NCBI GenBank assembly: GCA_902632125.1
Contig: CACPBQ010000005.1
Span: forward strand, 1-64,000
From: Paracoccaceae bacterium
GTDB lineage: Bacteria > Pseudomonadota > Alphaproteobacteria > Rhodobacterales > Rhodobacteraceae
DNA: 64,000 nucleotides
Reading direction: 5' to 3'
In this document: positions 50,336-59,437 of the stretch, piece after piece
Layout: every line of letters begins with the position of its first letter
Position numbering within the stretch: the first letter of the stretch is position 1
The notes under the pieces: model-generated
Told to the model about the DNA's origin: nothing
What the model saw: the letters and a program-made list of their open reading frames with translations, nothing else
Database searches by the model: none
Translations under genes and position numbers: made by a program

Positions 50336-52015
50336 ATGAATAAGAATTTGAATAATGTATATGATGCACTTGTGATAGGTGCAGGTTTTTCTGGCCTATA
50401 TCAACTCCATAGGTTGCGTGATGACCTAGGTTTGAAGGTCGCTGTAATAGAGAAAGGAGCGGACGTAGGCGGGACATGGTATTGGAACCGTTACCCCGGG
50501 GCACGATGCGACAGCGAAAGTCAAGGATACGCATATTTCTTTTCGCGCAAGTTACATGAAAATTGGCAGTGGTCCGAAAGATATCCGGGACATAACGAAA
50601 TACGAAAATATCTGAATTACGTCACAGACTCATTGAACTTAAGAAAAGATATCTTTTTTAACAAAACGGTGTCCAAATGTTCTTTTTCAGAAGATGCGAA
50701 ACTTTGGGAAATTCAAACGGAAAATGGTGACGCTCGATATTGCAAGTGGCTCATTACTGCGGTTGGATGTCTATCGGCTGCTAACGTGCCCAATATTCAA
50801 GGGCTTTCGCGTTTTGAAGGGCAATGGTATCACACCGGAAAATGGCCCCATTATGATATAGATTTTAAAGGTTTGCGTGTTGGCCAGATCGGCACAGGGT
50901 CAACAGGAATACAAGCTGCACCAGAAATTGCCAAAACCTGTGAGCATCTCACAGTTTTCCAACGAACGCCGAATTACTCTATTCCAGCACGTAACTCAGA
51001 ATGGGATGCTCTTTATACTGATTGGGTACGCAGTCATTATGAGGAATTAAAGGCTTTGGTCCGCTCGACGCCTAATGGCCACCCTTTTCGTATTTCGAAT
51101 AATCTAACGATGGAAGTCTCTGAAGCGGAGCGCCAGAAGATGTTCGAAGCAGCGTGGAGCGATGGTGGCCTTCGCTTTCGAGGTGTCTTCCTTGATTTAC
51201 TAACTTCCCAAACAGCAAATTCTGCTGCAGCAGATTTTATCAAATCAAAAATTCGTCAAAAGGTCACTGACCCCGCGACGGCAGATATATTGACAAATAT
51301 TGATCATCCCTATGCTGCAAAACGTCCACCTATCGATACGCACTATTTTGAAACCTTCAATAAAGATCATGTCACATTGGTAGACTTACAGGCAGATCCA
51401 ATTGCTGAAATAGTACAAAATGGAATTACCTTGGAAAGCGGTACACATCACGAACTCGATGTCATTGTTTTTGCTACTGGCTATGATGCTATGACAGGAC
51501 CTTTGCTCAATTTAAACATTGAAACTGCAAAAGCATCGTTAAAATCCTACTGGGGGGGAGGGCCACGTAACTATCTTGGGCTTGCCATTCCAGGGTTTCC
51601 AAATCTCTTTACAATAACAGGTCCAGGGAGCCCTTCGGTATTGTCCAATATGCCCGTTTCCATCGAACAGCATGTCGACTGGATAACTGAGTGCATTGCC
51701 CATTGCCTCGAAACTGGATGTACATCAATTGAAGCACAGGAACAGTCTGCAGAAATCTGGACCGATCACGTGCGTGAAACAGCCGACGCCACATTATTGC
51801 CCAAAGTGAAGCACAGCTGGTATCTAGGCGCAAATATTCCCGGTAAGCCACGCGTATTTATGCCCTATGCGGGAGGTTTGAATATATACCGCAAAATCTG
51901 CGATAATATCGCAGAGGAAGGATATAAGGGCTTTGATCTTATCTCAGACAAAACACACGTCATATCAAAACCGTTGGATTTCAAACCCTCGGAAGGTTTT
52001 ATGTTTGGGGTTTAG
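50336..52015 (+). CDS. FAD-dependent Baeyer-Villiger-type monooxygenase
   Basis: DALVIGAGFSGLYQLHRLRDD, ADVGGTWYWNRYPGARCDSES, FEGQWYHTGKWPH BVMO-like motif, GQIGTGSTGIQ, ATGYDAMTG. Confidence 0.95.
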   Translation: MNKNLNNVYDALVIGAGFSGLYQLHRLRDDLGLKVAVIEKGADVGGTWYWNRYPGARCDSESQGYAYFFSRKLHENWQWSERYPGHNEIRKYLNYVTDSLNLRKDIFFNKTVSKCSFSEDAKLWEIQTENGDARYCKWLITAVGCLSAANVPNIQGLSRFEGQWYHTGKWPHYDIDFKGLRVGQIGTGSTGIQAAPEIAKTCEHLTVFQRTPNYSIPARNSEWDALYTDWVRSHYEELKALVRSTPNGHPFRISNNLTMEVSEAERQKMFEAAWSDGGLRFRGVFLDLLTSQTANSAAADFIKSKIRQKVTDPATADILTNIDHPYAAKRPPIDTHYFETFNKDHVTLVDLQADPIAEIVQNGITLESGTHHELDVIVFATGYDAMTGPLLNLNIETAKASLKSYWGGGPRNYLGLAIPGFPNLFTITGPGSPSVLSNMPVSIEQHVDWITECIAHCLETGCTSIEAQEQSAEIWTDHVRETADATLLPKVKHSWYLGANIPGKPRVFMPYAGGLNIYRKICDNIAEEGYKGFDLISDKTHVISKPLDFKPSEGFMFGV

Positions 52016-52125
52016 GAATTAGGTTTTTCAGAGGCCAATTTTTTTCGGTGAAAAAGTCTTCGAGTTTTGTTGGAACTACTTGTTGATCCTTAGCAACTGT
52101 AGCGGTCGGTTACTGATAATAGAAA

Positions 52126-52470
52126 CTAAGATGTTTTTTCTGGATTATATTCGTCATCTAGGTAAAAAATTGGACCGTAAGGAACCTTCCCGGTCAAGTT
52201 TCTAATATCAATGTGCATATCAATTGGGTATAGAGCGGTAAAAATATACTCGTCCATTCCCTTCGAAGTTAAAGCTTTCAGCACATCTTCTTCACTTTCA
52301 GATTCCCACTGGCAAAAGAAAAAATCATCATCGCCAACCCATGTGCCAGTACATTGGCATTTTTCAAATATGTAACCATCCCGCCATTCAAAGTCAGTTA
52401 GCTCACTTTTATGCAATCCCCTAAAGAAAGCTTTTTTCATTTCATCACTATGAAAAGTGTGAATAGCCAT
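52126..52470 (-). CDS. Hypothetical protein
   Basis: ORF with internal start MAIHTFHSDEMKKAFF. Confidence 0.55.
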   Translation of the reverse strand: MAIHTFHSDEMKKAFFRGLHKSELTDFEWRDGYIFEKCQCTGTWVGDDDFFFCQWESESEEDVLKALTSKGMDEYIFTALYPIDMHIDIRNLTGKVPYGPIFYLDDEYNPEKTS

Positions 52471-52782
52471 ATATTTTTTTCGGATCATCTATTCTACTCA
52501 TTTGAAAAGTTGAGAACATAAAAGATCGAAACGGATCATATTGCAAGAAAGACGAAACTCTATGTAAAAAATGTGAGGGCAGTATTGCAGAAAGTTTCGA
52601 GGATAGCGGCAGACACACTCTGGAACTAACTGAGATAGAAGAAAGGCGCAATGTTTAGGAGAATGTTAAATAACTAGGCACTATTTTATATTATATGAAC
52701 TGACTTAACGTCAAAAAACATTTAATAATTTTGTCAAAATTTCATGTTAGCTTCAAAAAGCAATAACTAGAGGAGTATTTTC

Positions 52783-53382
52783 GTGTCAGTAACCATCAAA
52801 GCATGGCTGTCTATTGGCAGCACATATACTTATTTAACGGCACTACGTCTAGGTAAGGTGATTGAAGCATCAGGAATAAGATTGGATATACGGCCAATTA
52901 GCATTCGCCAAATAATGAAGAATATGGATAATATTCCGTTCCCATCAAGCAAGAAAACCAAAGTCAATTACATGTGGAGAGACATACAAAGGCGTGCAGA
53001 ATTTTATTCGTTGCCAGTGCCTCACGTTCCAGCAGCTTACCCACTTAAAGAGTTTGATCGGGCAAACCTAGTTGGTATCGTAATGGAAAGAGATGGAAAA
53101 TATTTAGAATACTTGGAAGAAACATATCGGGCTTGGTTTCTTGATGGCCTTGAAGCAGGTTCGGAGCAAAATCTAGAAAAAGTTTCGCGCATTATGGGAG
53201 TAACACTCCAAGAAGTATTGGATGCCGCTTCGTCGAGTGAAATATTGGAAATATACGAACGTAACACAGCAGACGCCCAAACATCGGGGGTGTTTGGCGC
53301 ACCCTCATTTGAAGTTGCTGGTGATATTTTTTGGGGCGATGATCGACTTGAGGATGCTATACAGTTTGCGAAACAGCTTTGA
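52783..53382 (+). CDS. 2-hydroxychromene-2-carboxylate isomerase / DsbA-like family protein
   Basis: AWLSIGSTYTYLTALRLGKV, GVFGAPSFEVAGDIFWGDDRLEDAIQFAKQL. Confidence 0.85.
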   Translation: MSVTIKAWLSIGSTYTYLTALRLGKVIEASGIRLDIRPISIRQIMKNMDNIPFPSSKKTKVNYMWRDIQRRAEFYSLPVPHVPAAYPLKEFDRANLVGIVMERDGKYLEYLEETYRAWFLDGLEAGSEQNLEKVSRIMGVTLQEVLDAASSSEILEIYERNTADAQTSGVFGAPSFEVAGDIFWGDDRLEDAIQFAKQL

Positions 53383-53540
53383 TAACTAATGAGAGGCCAA
53401 TGCGTAGAATCAAAGCTCCATCACCTCCACAAAGTAGGCTCACGCCAACTCACATTACCTGACATTCACTCACTAAGTTATTTATTTGAGTCACTTGGTT
53501 TGCTACGGTTGTAGCAATTTCAGAAAGATGAGGAAATTTT

Positions 53541-54212
53541 TTGAAGTCGATTTTAGTTTATGGAGATTCCCTTGTTTGGGGGCGCAATGCCAGCAATAGA
53601 GATCGACACAAATACGAAGACCGTTGGCCAAATATTCTTGGTGCAAGTTTGAAAAATGTAAAGGTCTGGGAAGCTGGTCTTGGAGGGAGAACAACCAATC
53701 TTGATTTTCAAGGTCTACCTGGGCGCAATGGTTTAAAACACTTGCCCATAGCCTTACTTCAAGCTGCTCCACTAGATCTTGTTATTTTAGCACTTGGGAC
53801 GAATGATGTCTTTGCTGAGGCTGGTCGCAAACCAGAAGATACAGTCAATGCAATGCGGTCCCTTGTTAAGGTGACAAAGGATCTGCCAACAGCTCAAGGT
53901 AGCTCTGTGCCAAATACATCGCCACCGGAAGTGATGATTGTCGCTCCTCCAAATTGTCTACCTTTGTCTTCAGTGGTTGGAGAGGGTTTTCCTGAGTTAG
54001 ATAAACTTACTCGATGGTTGCCAGAACTGGCTAAACTCTATGGTGAACTCGCTATAGAGCAGAATACTTATTTCGCAGATGCAGCTCAACTTTGCGAACC
54101 AGACCCGGAAGATGGATTACATTTGGATGTTGAAAATACCAGGAAATTAGGGGTTGGCATTGCAAAGGCACTTGCTCTCCAAGGGTTTGCCAGACTTTTT
54201 AAAAACATGTGA
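53541..54212 (+). CDS. SGNH/GDSL hydrolase (arylesterase-like)
   Basis: LVYGDSLVWGRNA, LALGTNDVF, DGLHLD. Confidence 0.9.
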   Translation: MKSILVYGDSLVWGRNASNRDRHKYEDRWPNILGASLKNVKVWEAGLGGRTTNLDFQGLPGRNGLKHLPIALLQAAPLDLVILALGTNDVFAEAGRKPEDTVNAMRSLVKVTKDLPTAQGSSVPNTSPPEVMIVAPPNCLPLSSVVGEGFPELDKLTRWLPELAKLYGELAIEQNTYFADAAQLCEPDPEDGLHLDVENTRKLGVGIAKALALQGFARLFKNM

Positions 54213-54412
54213 ATTTTAATAAAAACTTATGCGACGGCGTAAAGCCCGCACTACTGCTGAATTATTTATTTTATCTGCCTCTTATTACCAGTATTCTGCT
54301 GGTTAAGTGTCAAAGACTATCACAGGAATCGACTCTGGTAAAATAGGATTATTTCTCATTGTCAGAAGTAGTAGTGTTTGTAAGACTGTTCACAAATAGA
54401 GGAAATCCCTAA

Positions 54413-54685
54413 ATGCCCCATGCGCGAATTATAAACACCGAGTTTAAATCCAAAGAAGATCTAGAATTATCAATAATCGCATGGCAAAAGTGGTCTCCAG
54501 ATAACATGCCAGACTCGCTGAGTAGATACATCGTGCGAACAGGTGAAAAGTCGACTATGATGACGGCTGTTTATGAAAACGAAGAATTACTTAATCAGGC
54601 CCAAGTCATCGCAGCCGAATGGTGGAAAATGTACGGTCATCATGTTTACGAGACTATAGTCTTTGATGGTCCAGTTATGGAATAA
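54413..54685 (+). CDS. Small conserved hypothetical protein (paralogue of 9358..9636)
   Basis: Clear alignment to the 9358..9636 product. Confidence 0.75.
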   Translation: MPHARIINTEFKSKEDLELSIIAWQKWSPDNMPDSLSRYIVRTGEKSTMMTAVYENEELLNQAQVIAAEWWKMYGHHVYETIVFDGPVME

Positions 54686-54710
54686 TAAACCCAAGAAAGA
54701 CAGATAAACT

Positions 54711-54842
54711 ATGGTTGCCGCAAAAACTTGCTCCTCCTGCAAGAAATTCTTTGATACTAAAGACATCCGTAATAACCTGTGTGAGCAGTGCTTGGCTGCA
54801 GAGGTTGTGAAGCACTGGCTGAAAAGTGATGAGGTCAAGTAG
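54711..54842 (+). CDS. Small 43-aa zinc-ribbon-like protein
   Basis: MVAAKTCSSCKKFFDTKDIRNNLCEQCLAAEVVKHWLKSDEVK*: CxxC...CxxC; not in track. Confidence 0.6.
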   Translation: MVAAKTCSSCKKFFDTKDIRNNLCEQCLAAEVVKHWLKSDEVK

Positions 54843-54845
54843 CTA

Positions 54846-55457
54846 ATGAATGTAAAGAATACTATCTCATGTCACTGCGGTGCATGTAATTTCAAATTAA
54901 ATGAACCATCACCAAAATTTTCATTAATGTGCGCCTGTGAAGATTGTAGACAAGCCTTGAGATGGGCGGCACAAAGAGGTGGCAAAAAGCCTAAAGACAT
55001 CATTTATTCAGTTTATTTACGGTCTGATATTCAAAGTTATGATGGGATAGAGCACATGACTGTAACCCAACTTAGAAGTGATGCAAAATCAACTCGTGTA
55101 TATTGCAAACTATGCTTTTCATGCATCGCCATTGATCACGTAGTTTACGAAGACAATGTTTTCATGATGCAACCAGAACATTGCATTCAAAATTTTAATG
55201 CAAACACTCCACCAAAGGCCATCATTCATCTTATAGACTACAAGGGTGAGGCTGCAGACATACCTTCAGAAACTATACCCATCTTCCATTCGTTACAGTA
55301 TCCTCAAGAAAGGAAGAGATTTAGAGATATTAAACCAATATCAGAATGCTTTGCTCCACCTACGACAAGTTCGCAGGGTATTACTTTAAGAAATTTGATT
55401 GCAAAAATTAACAAAGTTGAGGTGTTGCAACTCGAAAAAGGCAACATGCCCCAGTAA
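54846..55457 (+). CDS. GFA-domain-like protein
   Basis: SCHCGACNFKL, CACEDCRQALRW, VYCKLCFSCIAIDH. Confidence 0.75.
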   Translation: MNVKNTISCHCGACNFKLNEPSPKFSLMCACEDCRQALRWAAQRGGKKPKDIIYSVYLRSDIQSYDGIEHMTVTQLRSDAKSTRVYCKLCFSCIAIDHVVYEDNVFMMQPEHCIQNFNANTPPKAIIHLIDYKGEAADIPSETIPIFHSLQYPQERKRFRDIKPISECFAPPTTSSQGITLRNLIAKINKVEVLQLEKGNMPQ

Positions 55458-55503
55458 ATAAAACAACGGGTCCATGATCAGAAATGCTGAACACCTTTTT
55501 CAG

Positions 55504-55556
55504 AAAAAATGTGAGCGCAGTATCTTAGCATTCGGACACCTGCTAGTTTTTGACCC
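55504..55556 (+). repeat. Short intergenic repeat, copy A
   Basis: AAAAAATGTGAGCGCAGTATCTTAG-N11-CTGCTAGTTTTT. Confidence 0.55.
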
Positions 55557-55665
55557 CCACCCCCTAATGTGTTGGTTTTACAAAAAGTATTTGATGAGTT
55601 TTTTCCAATACCCGTGGATTAAGCTACAGAAATAATTTTATAGTAAATCAAATGGAGGAATTAAA

Positions 55666-56109
55666 ATGACGTCAAAATATACTGGAGGCTGTAAGTGTGG
55701 AAATATCACTTATATTGTCAACGGAGAACCACAATGGAAAGTCAGTTGCCATTGCAATTGGTGCCAAACCACTAGTGGTGCAGCTTTTCGGACATTTGTT
55801 TTATTTAATGAAAGTGATTTGAAGATCTCGGGTGATACTTTAAAATCTTATGAAGATAGTGACACAGCGCATGGTCGCCCAATGATTAATCAATTTTGTT
55901 CTAAATGTGGAACGCAGCTTGGAATAAAGGTCCCAAGTATGGATGCGCGACATATCGCATTGGGTACATTAGATCAGAGAAAAACGATAGCAATAAAAGA
56001 TAATATCTGGTGGCAGGAGGCGCTAAATTTTGTTTCTTTTCCCAATGACTCCGATGTCTATAAAACTGGTTATTGGAATGGAACTGGAGAAAGGATACTC
56101 AAGTCGTAG
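55666..56109 (+). CDS. GFA-family protein
   Basis: GGCKCGNITYIVNGEPQWKVSCHCNWCQTTSGAAFRTFVLF, QFCSKCGTQLGI. Confidence 0.9.
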   Translation: MTSKYTGGCKCGNITYIVNGEPQWKVSCHCNWCQTTSGAAFRTFVLFNESDLKISGDTLKSYEDSDTAHGRPMINQFCSKCGTQLGIKVPSMDARHIALGTLDQRKTIAIKDNIWWQEALNFVSFPNDSDVYKTGYWNGTGERILKS

Positions 56110-56128
56110 AGTTTGTTGAAGATTAGCC

Positions 56129-57268
56129 TTGGAAAATATTGTGGTAATAGGTGCTGGCGTAGTTGGACTGTCCTGCGCTTATAACCTTCTGAAAAGCGGC
56201 GAAAGAGTAACCCTGCTGGAACAAGGTCGTCCAGGTTGTGGGCAATCCACGCGAACTGGTGGCGGTATACGCTACCTACATGGAACCCAAGAAAACATCA
56301 GAATGTCATTCTTGAGTGAACTATTTTGGAAGAATTTCGAAAGTGAATTCAATGTCGACATCAATTATCAGACAACTGGACATCTTTTCCTGACTTCAAA
56401 CCGCCAAAAGTCTGAAGATTTATGCAGTATTGCTCCAGGCGACCTACTAGATTTGAGGACTTTAGATCGGAAGAAAATTAAAACCAAATGGCCGTATTTA
56501 AGTCAGCTCATTCAGGATTATGGAGTTTACTGTCCTATTGGTGGTTATTTAAATCATCAAAAAGTTATTGATGGTCTAGTTTCAGGTTTTCATAAACTGG
56601 GGGGAAAGCTACGAGAGGGAGTTGAAGTAAATACGATTTCTGAAATTGATAATTCCAAATACCGCATAACCTCTTCAGAGGGGATAATTGAAGCAAACAT
56701 TATAATTAATTGCGCTGGCGCAAATGCGGGCCAATTTGGCAGATACTCAAAAGCTAAGCAGTCCTTCACGTCAAGACATCATGAGTTGTTGATAGTCAGG
56801 CCAGAGAAACCCTTTCCAGAGAAATGTCCATGGCTAATCGACATAGATAACCAAGTTCATACCAGGCCTGATGGGGCTGGAAGAGCATTAGTTGGAGGCT
56901 TTCTTGGTAATAATGATACGACAGAACTTCAGGGATATAATTTCCCAATTTCGGAGGATTGGAAACAGCGAGTTCTTATTGCGGCAGAAAGGTCATTTGG
57001 GCTTATTGACTGGAATTCAGAAGTTCTTGAACATTGGGGCGGACTGTATCCAGGTACTGTAGATTATCAGCCAGTTATAGAGGAAGAAAAGCCTGGACTG
57101 TTTACGGCTGCGGGCTTTTCAGGAACAGGTTTGATGCACGCACCAGCTGCAGGATTAATCATCAAAGATCTAGTTAAATTTGGAAAGAGTGAAAAAATTA
57201 ATCTCGCTGCATTTAGCTCTCAAAGATTTGAAACACTCAAAGGCGTTTCCGAAAAGACTGGCTTTTGA
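56129..57268 (+). CDS. FAD-dependent oxidoreductase (DAO/sarcosine oxidase-like)
   Basis: IVVIGAGVVGLSCAYNLLKSGERVTLLEQGRPGCGQSTRTGGGIRY; GLYPGTVDYQPVI; TAAGFSGTGLMHAPAAG. Confidence 0.9.
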   Translation: MENIVVIGAGVVGLSCAYNLLKSGERVTLLEQGRPGCGQSTRTGGGIRYLHGTQENIRMSFLSELFWKNFESEFNVDINYQTTGHLFLTSNRQKSEDLCSIAPGDLLDLRTLDRKKIKTKWPYLSQLIQDYGVYCPIGGYLNHQKVIDGLVSGFHKLGGKLREGVEVNTISEIDNSKYRITSSEGIIEANIIINCAGANAGQFGRYSKAKQSFTSRHHELLIVRPEKPFPEKCPWLIDIDNQVHTRPDGAGRALVGGFLGNNDTTELQGYNFPISEDWKQRVLIAAERSFGLIDWNSEVLEHWGGLYPGTVDYQPVIEEEKPGLFTAAGFSGTGLMHAPAAGLIIKDLVKFGKSEKINLAAFSSQRFETLKGVSEKTGF

Positions 57269-57325
57269 CTATTGAATATTTAGATTGGACACTGTGATGT
57301 TGGGTTACTGAACCTGGAGGAGAGT

Positions 57326-58054
57326 ATGAACAATTTTGCTGGTAAAAAAGCCTTAATCGTTGGTGCAAGTGGCGGAATGGGAAGTGCAGTAGCAACCATG
57401 CTTGCCGAAAATGGTGTGCATTGCGCTTTAGTTGGCCGTGACAAGCAGAAACTTGAAAATGTTTTTTCAGTTTGCTCTTCATCTGGCAATCCATGTTTCA
57501 CATTTTCCTGTGACATATCCGATAGTCCAGAAATTAAAAAATGTTGTGAAGAGGCAATCAACTGTCTCGGCGGATTGAACTATTTAATCCACTGTGCAGG
57601 AAACTATAATAAGGCTTCAGCTGATCAGTGCGACTTAGAAGTTTGGGATGATATTTTAGATGCAAATCTTCGCAGCACATATCATTTTGCAAGGCACTTA
57701 CTTCCAAAAATCAATAAGACATCAGGTGGTGCCGTTATTCGTATAAACTCTAGAGATGCACCACATACGGGCATAGGTATTCAAACCGCTCAAAAGCGGG
57801 CTATCGATGGTTATATGGAAGTTCTTTTTGAAGATGTTAGGGAATACGGTACTAAAGTGTGCACCATAAATCCTGGATTTGTTAATACATCGATGGTGAA
57901 TCCTGAACGCTTAAATCCAGAACTGATGATGCAGCCAGACGATATATCGCAAGTTGTTCAGTTTATTTTAACCACTTCCAAAACAGCTTGTCCAACTGAG
58001 ATAACCATACAACCTCAACGCTCTCCCTGGAAAAAATCTGATATGCACCTTTAA
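57326..58054 (+). CDS. Short-chain dehydrogenase/reductase
   Basis: ALIVGASGGMGSAVATMLAENGV, LIHCAGNYNKAS; YxxxK region replaced by TGIGIQTAQKRAIDGYME. Confidence 0.85.
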   Translation: MNNFAGKKALIVGASGGMGSAVATMLAENGVHCALVGRDKQKLENVFSVCSSSGNPCFTFSCDISDSPEIKKCCEEAINCLGGLNYLIHCAGNYNKASADQCDLEVWDDILDANLRSTYHFARHLLPKINKTSGGAVIRINSRDAPHTGIGIQTAQKRAIDGYMEVLFEDVREYGTKVCTINPGFVNTSMVNPERLNPELMMQPDDISQVVQFILTTSKTACPTEITIQPQRSPWKKSDMHL

Positions 58055-58108
58055 ATTTCTGATACGACGTCTAAACTTTTAGAGTTCAAAGCTATCGTAT
58101 CCTTAGGA

Positions 58109-58162
58109 AAAAAATGTGAGGGAAGTATCTTAGTAACCTAACTGCTGCTAGTTTTTTTGAAC
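58109..58162 (+). repeat. Short intergenic repeat, copy B
   Basis: AAAAAATGTGAGGGAAGTATCTTAG-N11-CTGCTAGTTTTT, same spacing as copy A. Confidence 0.55.
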
Positions 58163-58210
58163 CAGTTATGGACTAAAAAGCTATAAATGGGATAATTTAG
58201 CCCCACCGGT

Positions 58211-58372
58211 ATGAGTGTTCGTAATTATTATGATAGTGATTTTCCTCTTGGGCTAACACATACTTCAATAGCAGGTTTATGTTGCGGTTTATTGGCAACT
58301 CAGATGGAATCCGAGGACGCGACGCAGAACAGACACCTCGCTGTTCCGCTAAATTTACATGTCCAGGCCTAA
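58211..58372 (+). CDS. Possible 53-aa ORF convergent with the LysR gene
   Basis: MSVRNYYDSDFPLGLTHTSIAGLCCGLLATQMESEDATQNRHLAVPLNLHVQA*; no clear SD. Confidence 0.25.
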   Translation: MSVRNYYDSDFPLGLTHTSIAGLCCGLLATQMESEDATQNRHLAVPLNLHVQA

Positions 58373-59266
58373 GAGAAATTCCAAAAGATTTTTAGCGTTT
58401 TGGGACAGTATCGTACCTTCGTGGTGGCATAGGTAATATGACTTTTTAGTAATATAGCTTTGAGTATCTATTTTCACTAAAGCACCATCATCAATCTCCT
58501 TCTGCATCATTGGTTGGTGCATAAGACAGATACCAAGCCCTGCTCTTGCTTTTGCAATTGACTCGATAAAGCTATCGCATTGAAGCGTTGGCCAATGTTT
58601 AATTTCTGGCTTACCCATTTCTCTAAGCCATATCTCCCAATTGACCCAGTCGGGATTCATATTTGAGTACTCTAACAGTGGCGGTGTATCCGAGTCTGAT
58701 TTGTTATCAGAAAATATGCCTGAATGAACTATATCATCCGCAACATCTGGCGCTGCAGCAGGAGCCAATTCACAGTCAAAGATTTTCATACATTTTAAAC
58801 CTTGCACGTACCCATCGCAGAAAAGCACAAACAAGTCATTTGACTCCGACATAACTTCTGCGGTGCTATCACTTGTTGAAACATATATGTTGCACGCATT
58901 TTCACTTCGCGAAAATGTTTGGAGGCGCTCATAGAGCCAGTACGCGGAAATAGTGGTTCCGGTCGCTATGCGAACGACGGGCTCTTCTGGTGACTTAATC
59001 TTTCGAACGGCGCGATCGAGAAAGTCGAGAGCCATCTCAACGTCTGAGGCAAATTCTTTACCGGCATTACTAATCTTTAGATTGCGTCCGTTCCTCTTAA
59101 ATAAATCGACCCCCAGCCATGACTCTAGCCTTTGTATGCGTTTACTAACTGCAGCTTGGGTCACAAATAATTCTTTCGCTGCAGTCGACAGACTTTTGTT
59201 CCGTGCAGCGGTAAGAAAAAACGGTAAATTATCGAGTGGCGGTAAACATTTTCGATAATTTTTCAT
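58355..59266 (-). CDS. LysR-family transcriptional regulator
   Basis: LPFFLTAARNKSLSTAAKELFVTQAAVSKRIQRLESWLGVDLFKRNGR. Confidence 0.95.
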   Translation of the reverse strand: MKNYRKCLPPLDNLPFFLTAARNKSLSTAAKELFVTQAAVSKRIQRLESWLGVDLFKRNGRNLKISNAGKEFASDVEMALDFLDRAVRKIKSPEEPVVRIATGTTISAYWLYERLQTFSRSENACNIYVSTSDSTAEVMSESNDLFVLFCDGYVQGLKCMKIFDCELAPAAAPDVADDIVHSGIFSDNKSDSDTPPLLEYSNMNPDWVNWEIWLREMGKPEIKHWPTLQCDSFIESIAKARAGLGICLMHQPMMQKEIDDGALVKIDTQSYITKKSYYLCHHEGTILSQNAKNLLEFLLGLDM

Positions 59267-59437
59267 TCCATTTAGTTATAGGTTTATAAGACAAATTTCA
59301 ATATTTTTGTTGCATGTAGGCCAATATAAAGTTTTTTGCATAACAAAGTAGCTATTAGAATCGGAAATATCAATGCGTTCACAACGTATCTCATATTCCC
59401 AAAAGTAATCTTAAACTCAAAGAATAGGGAGAAAAAA

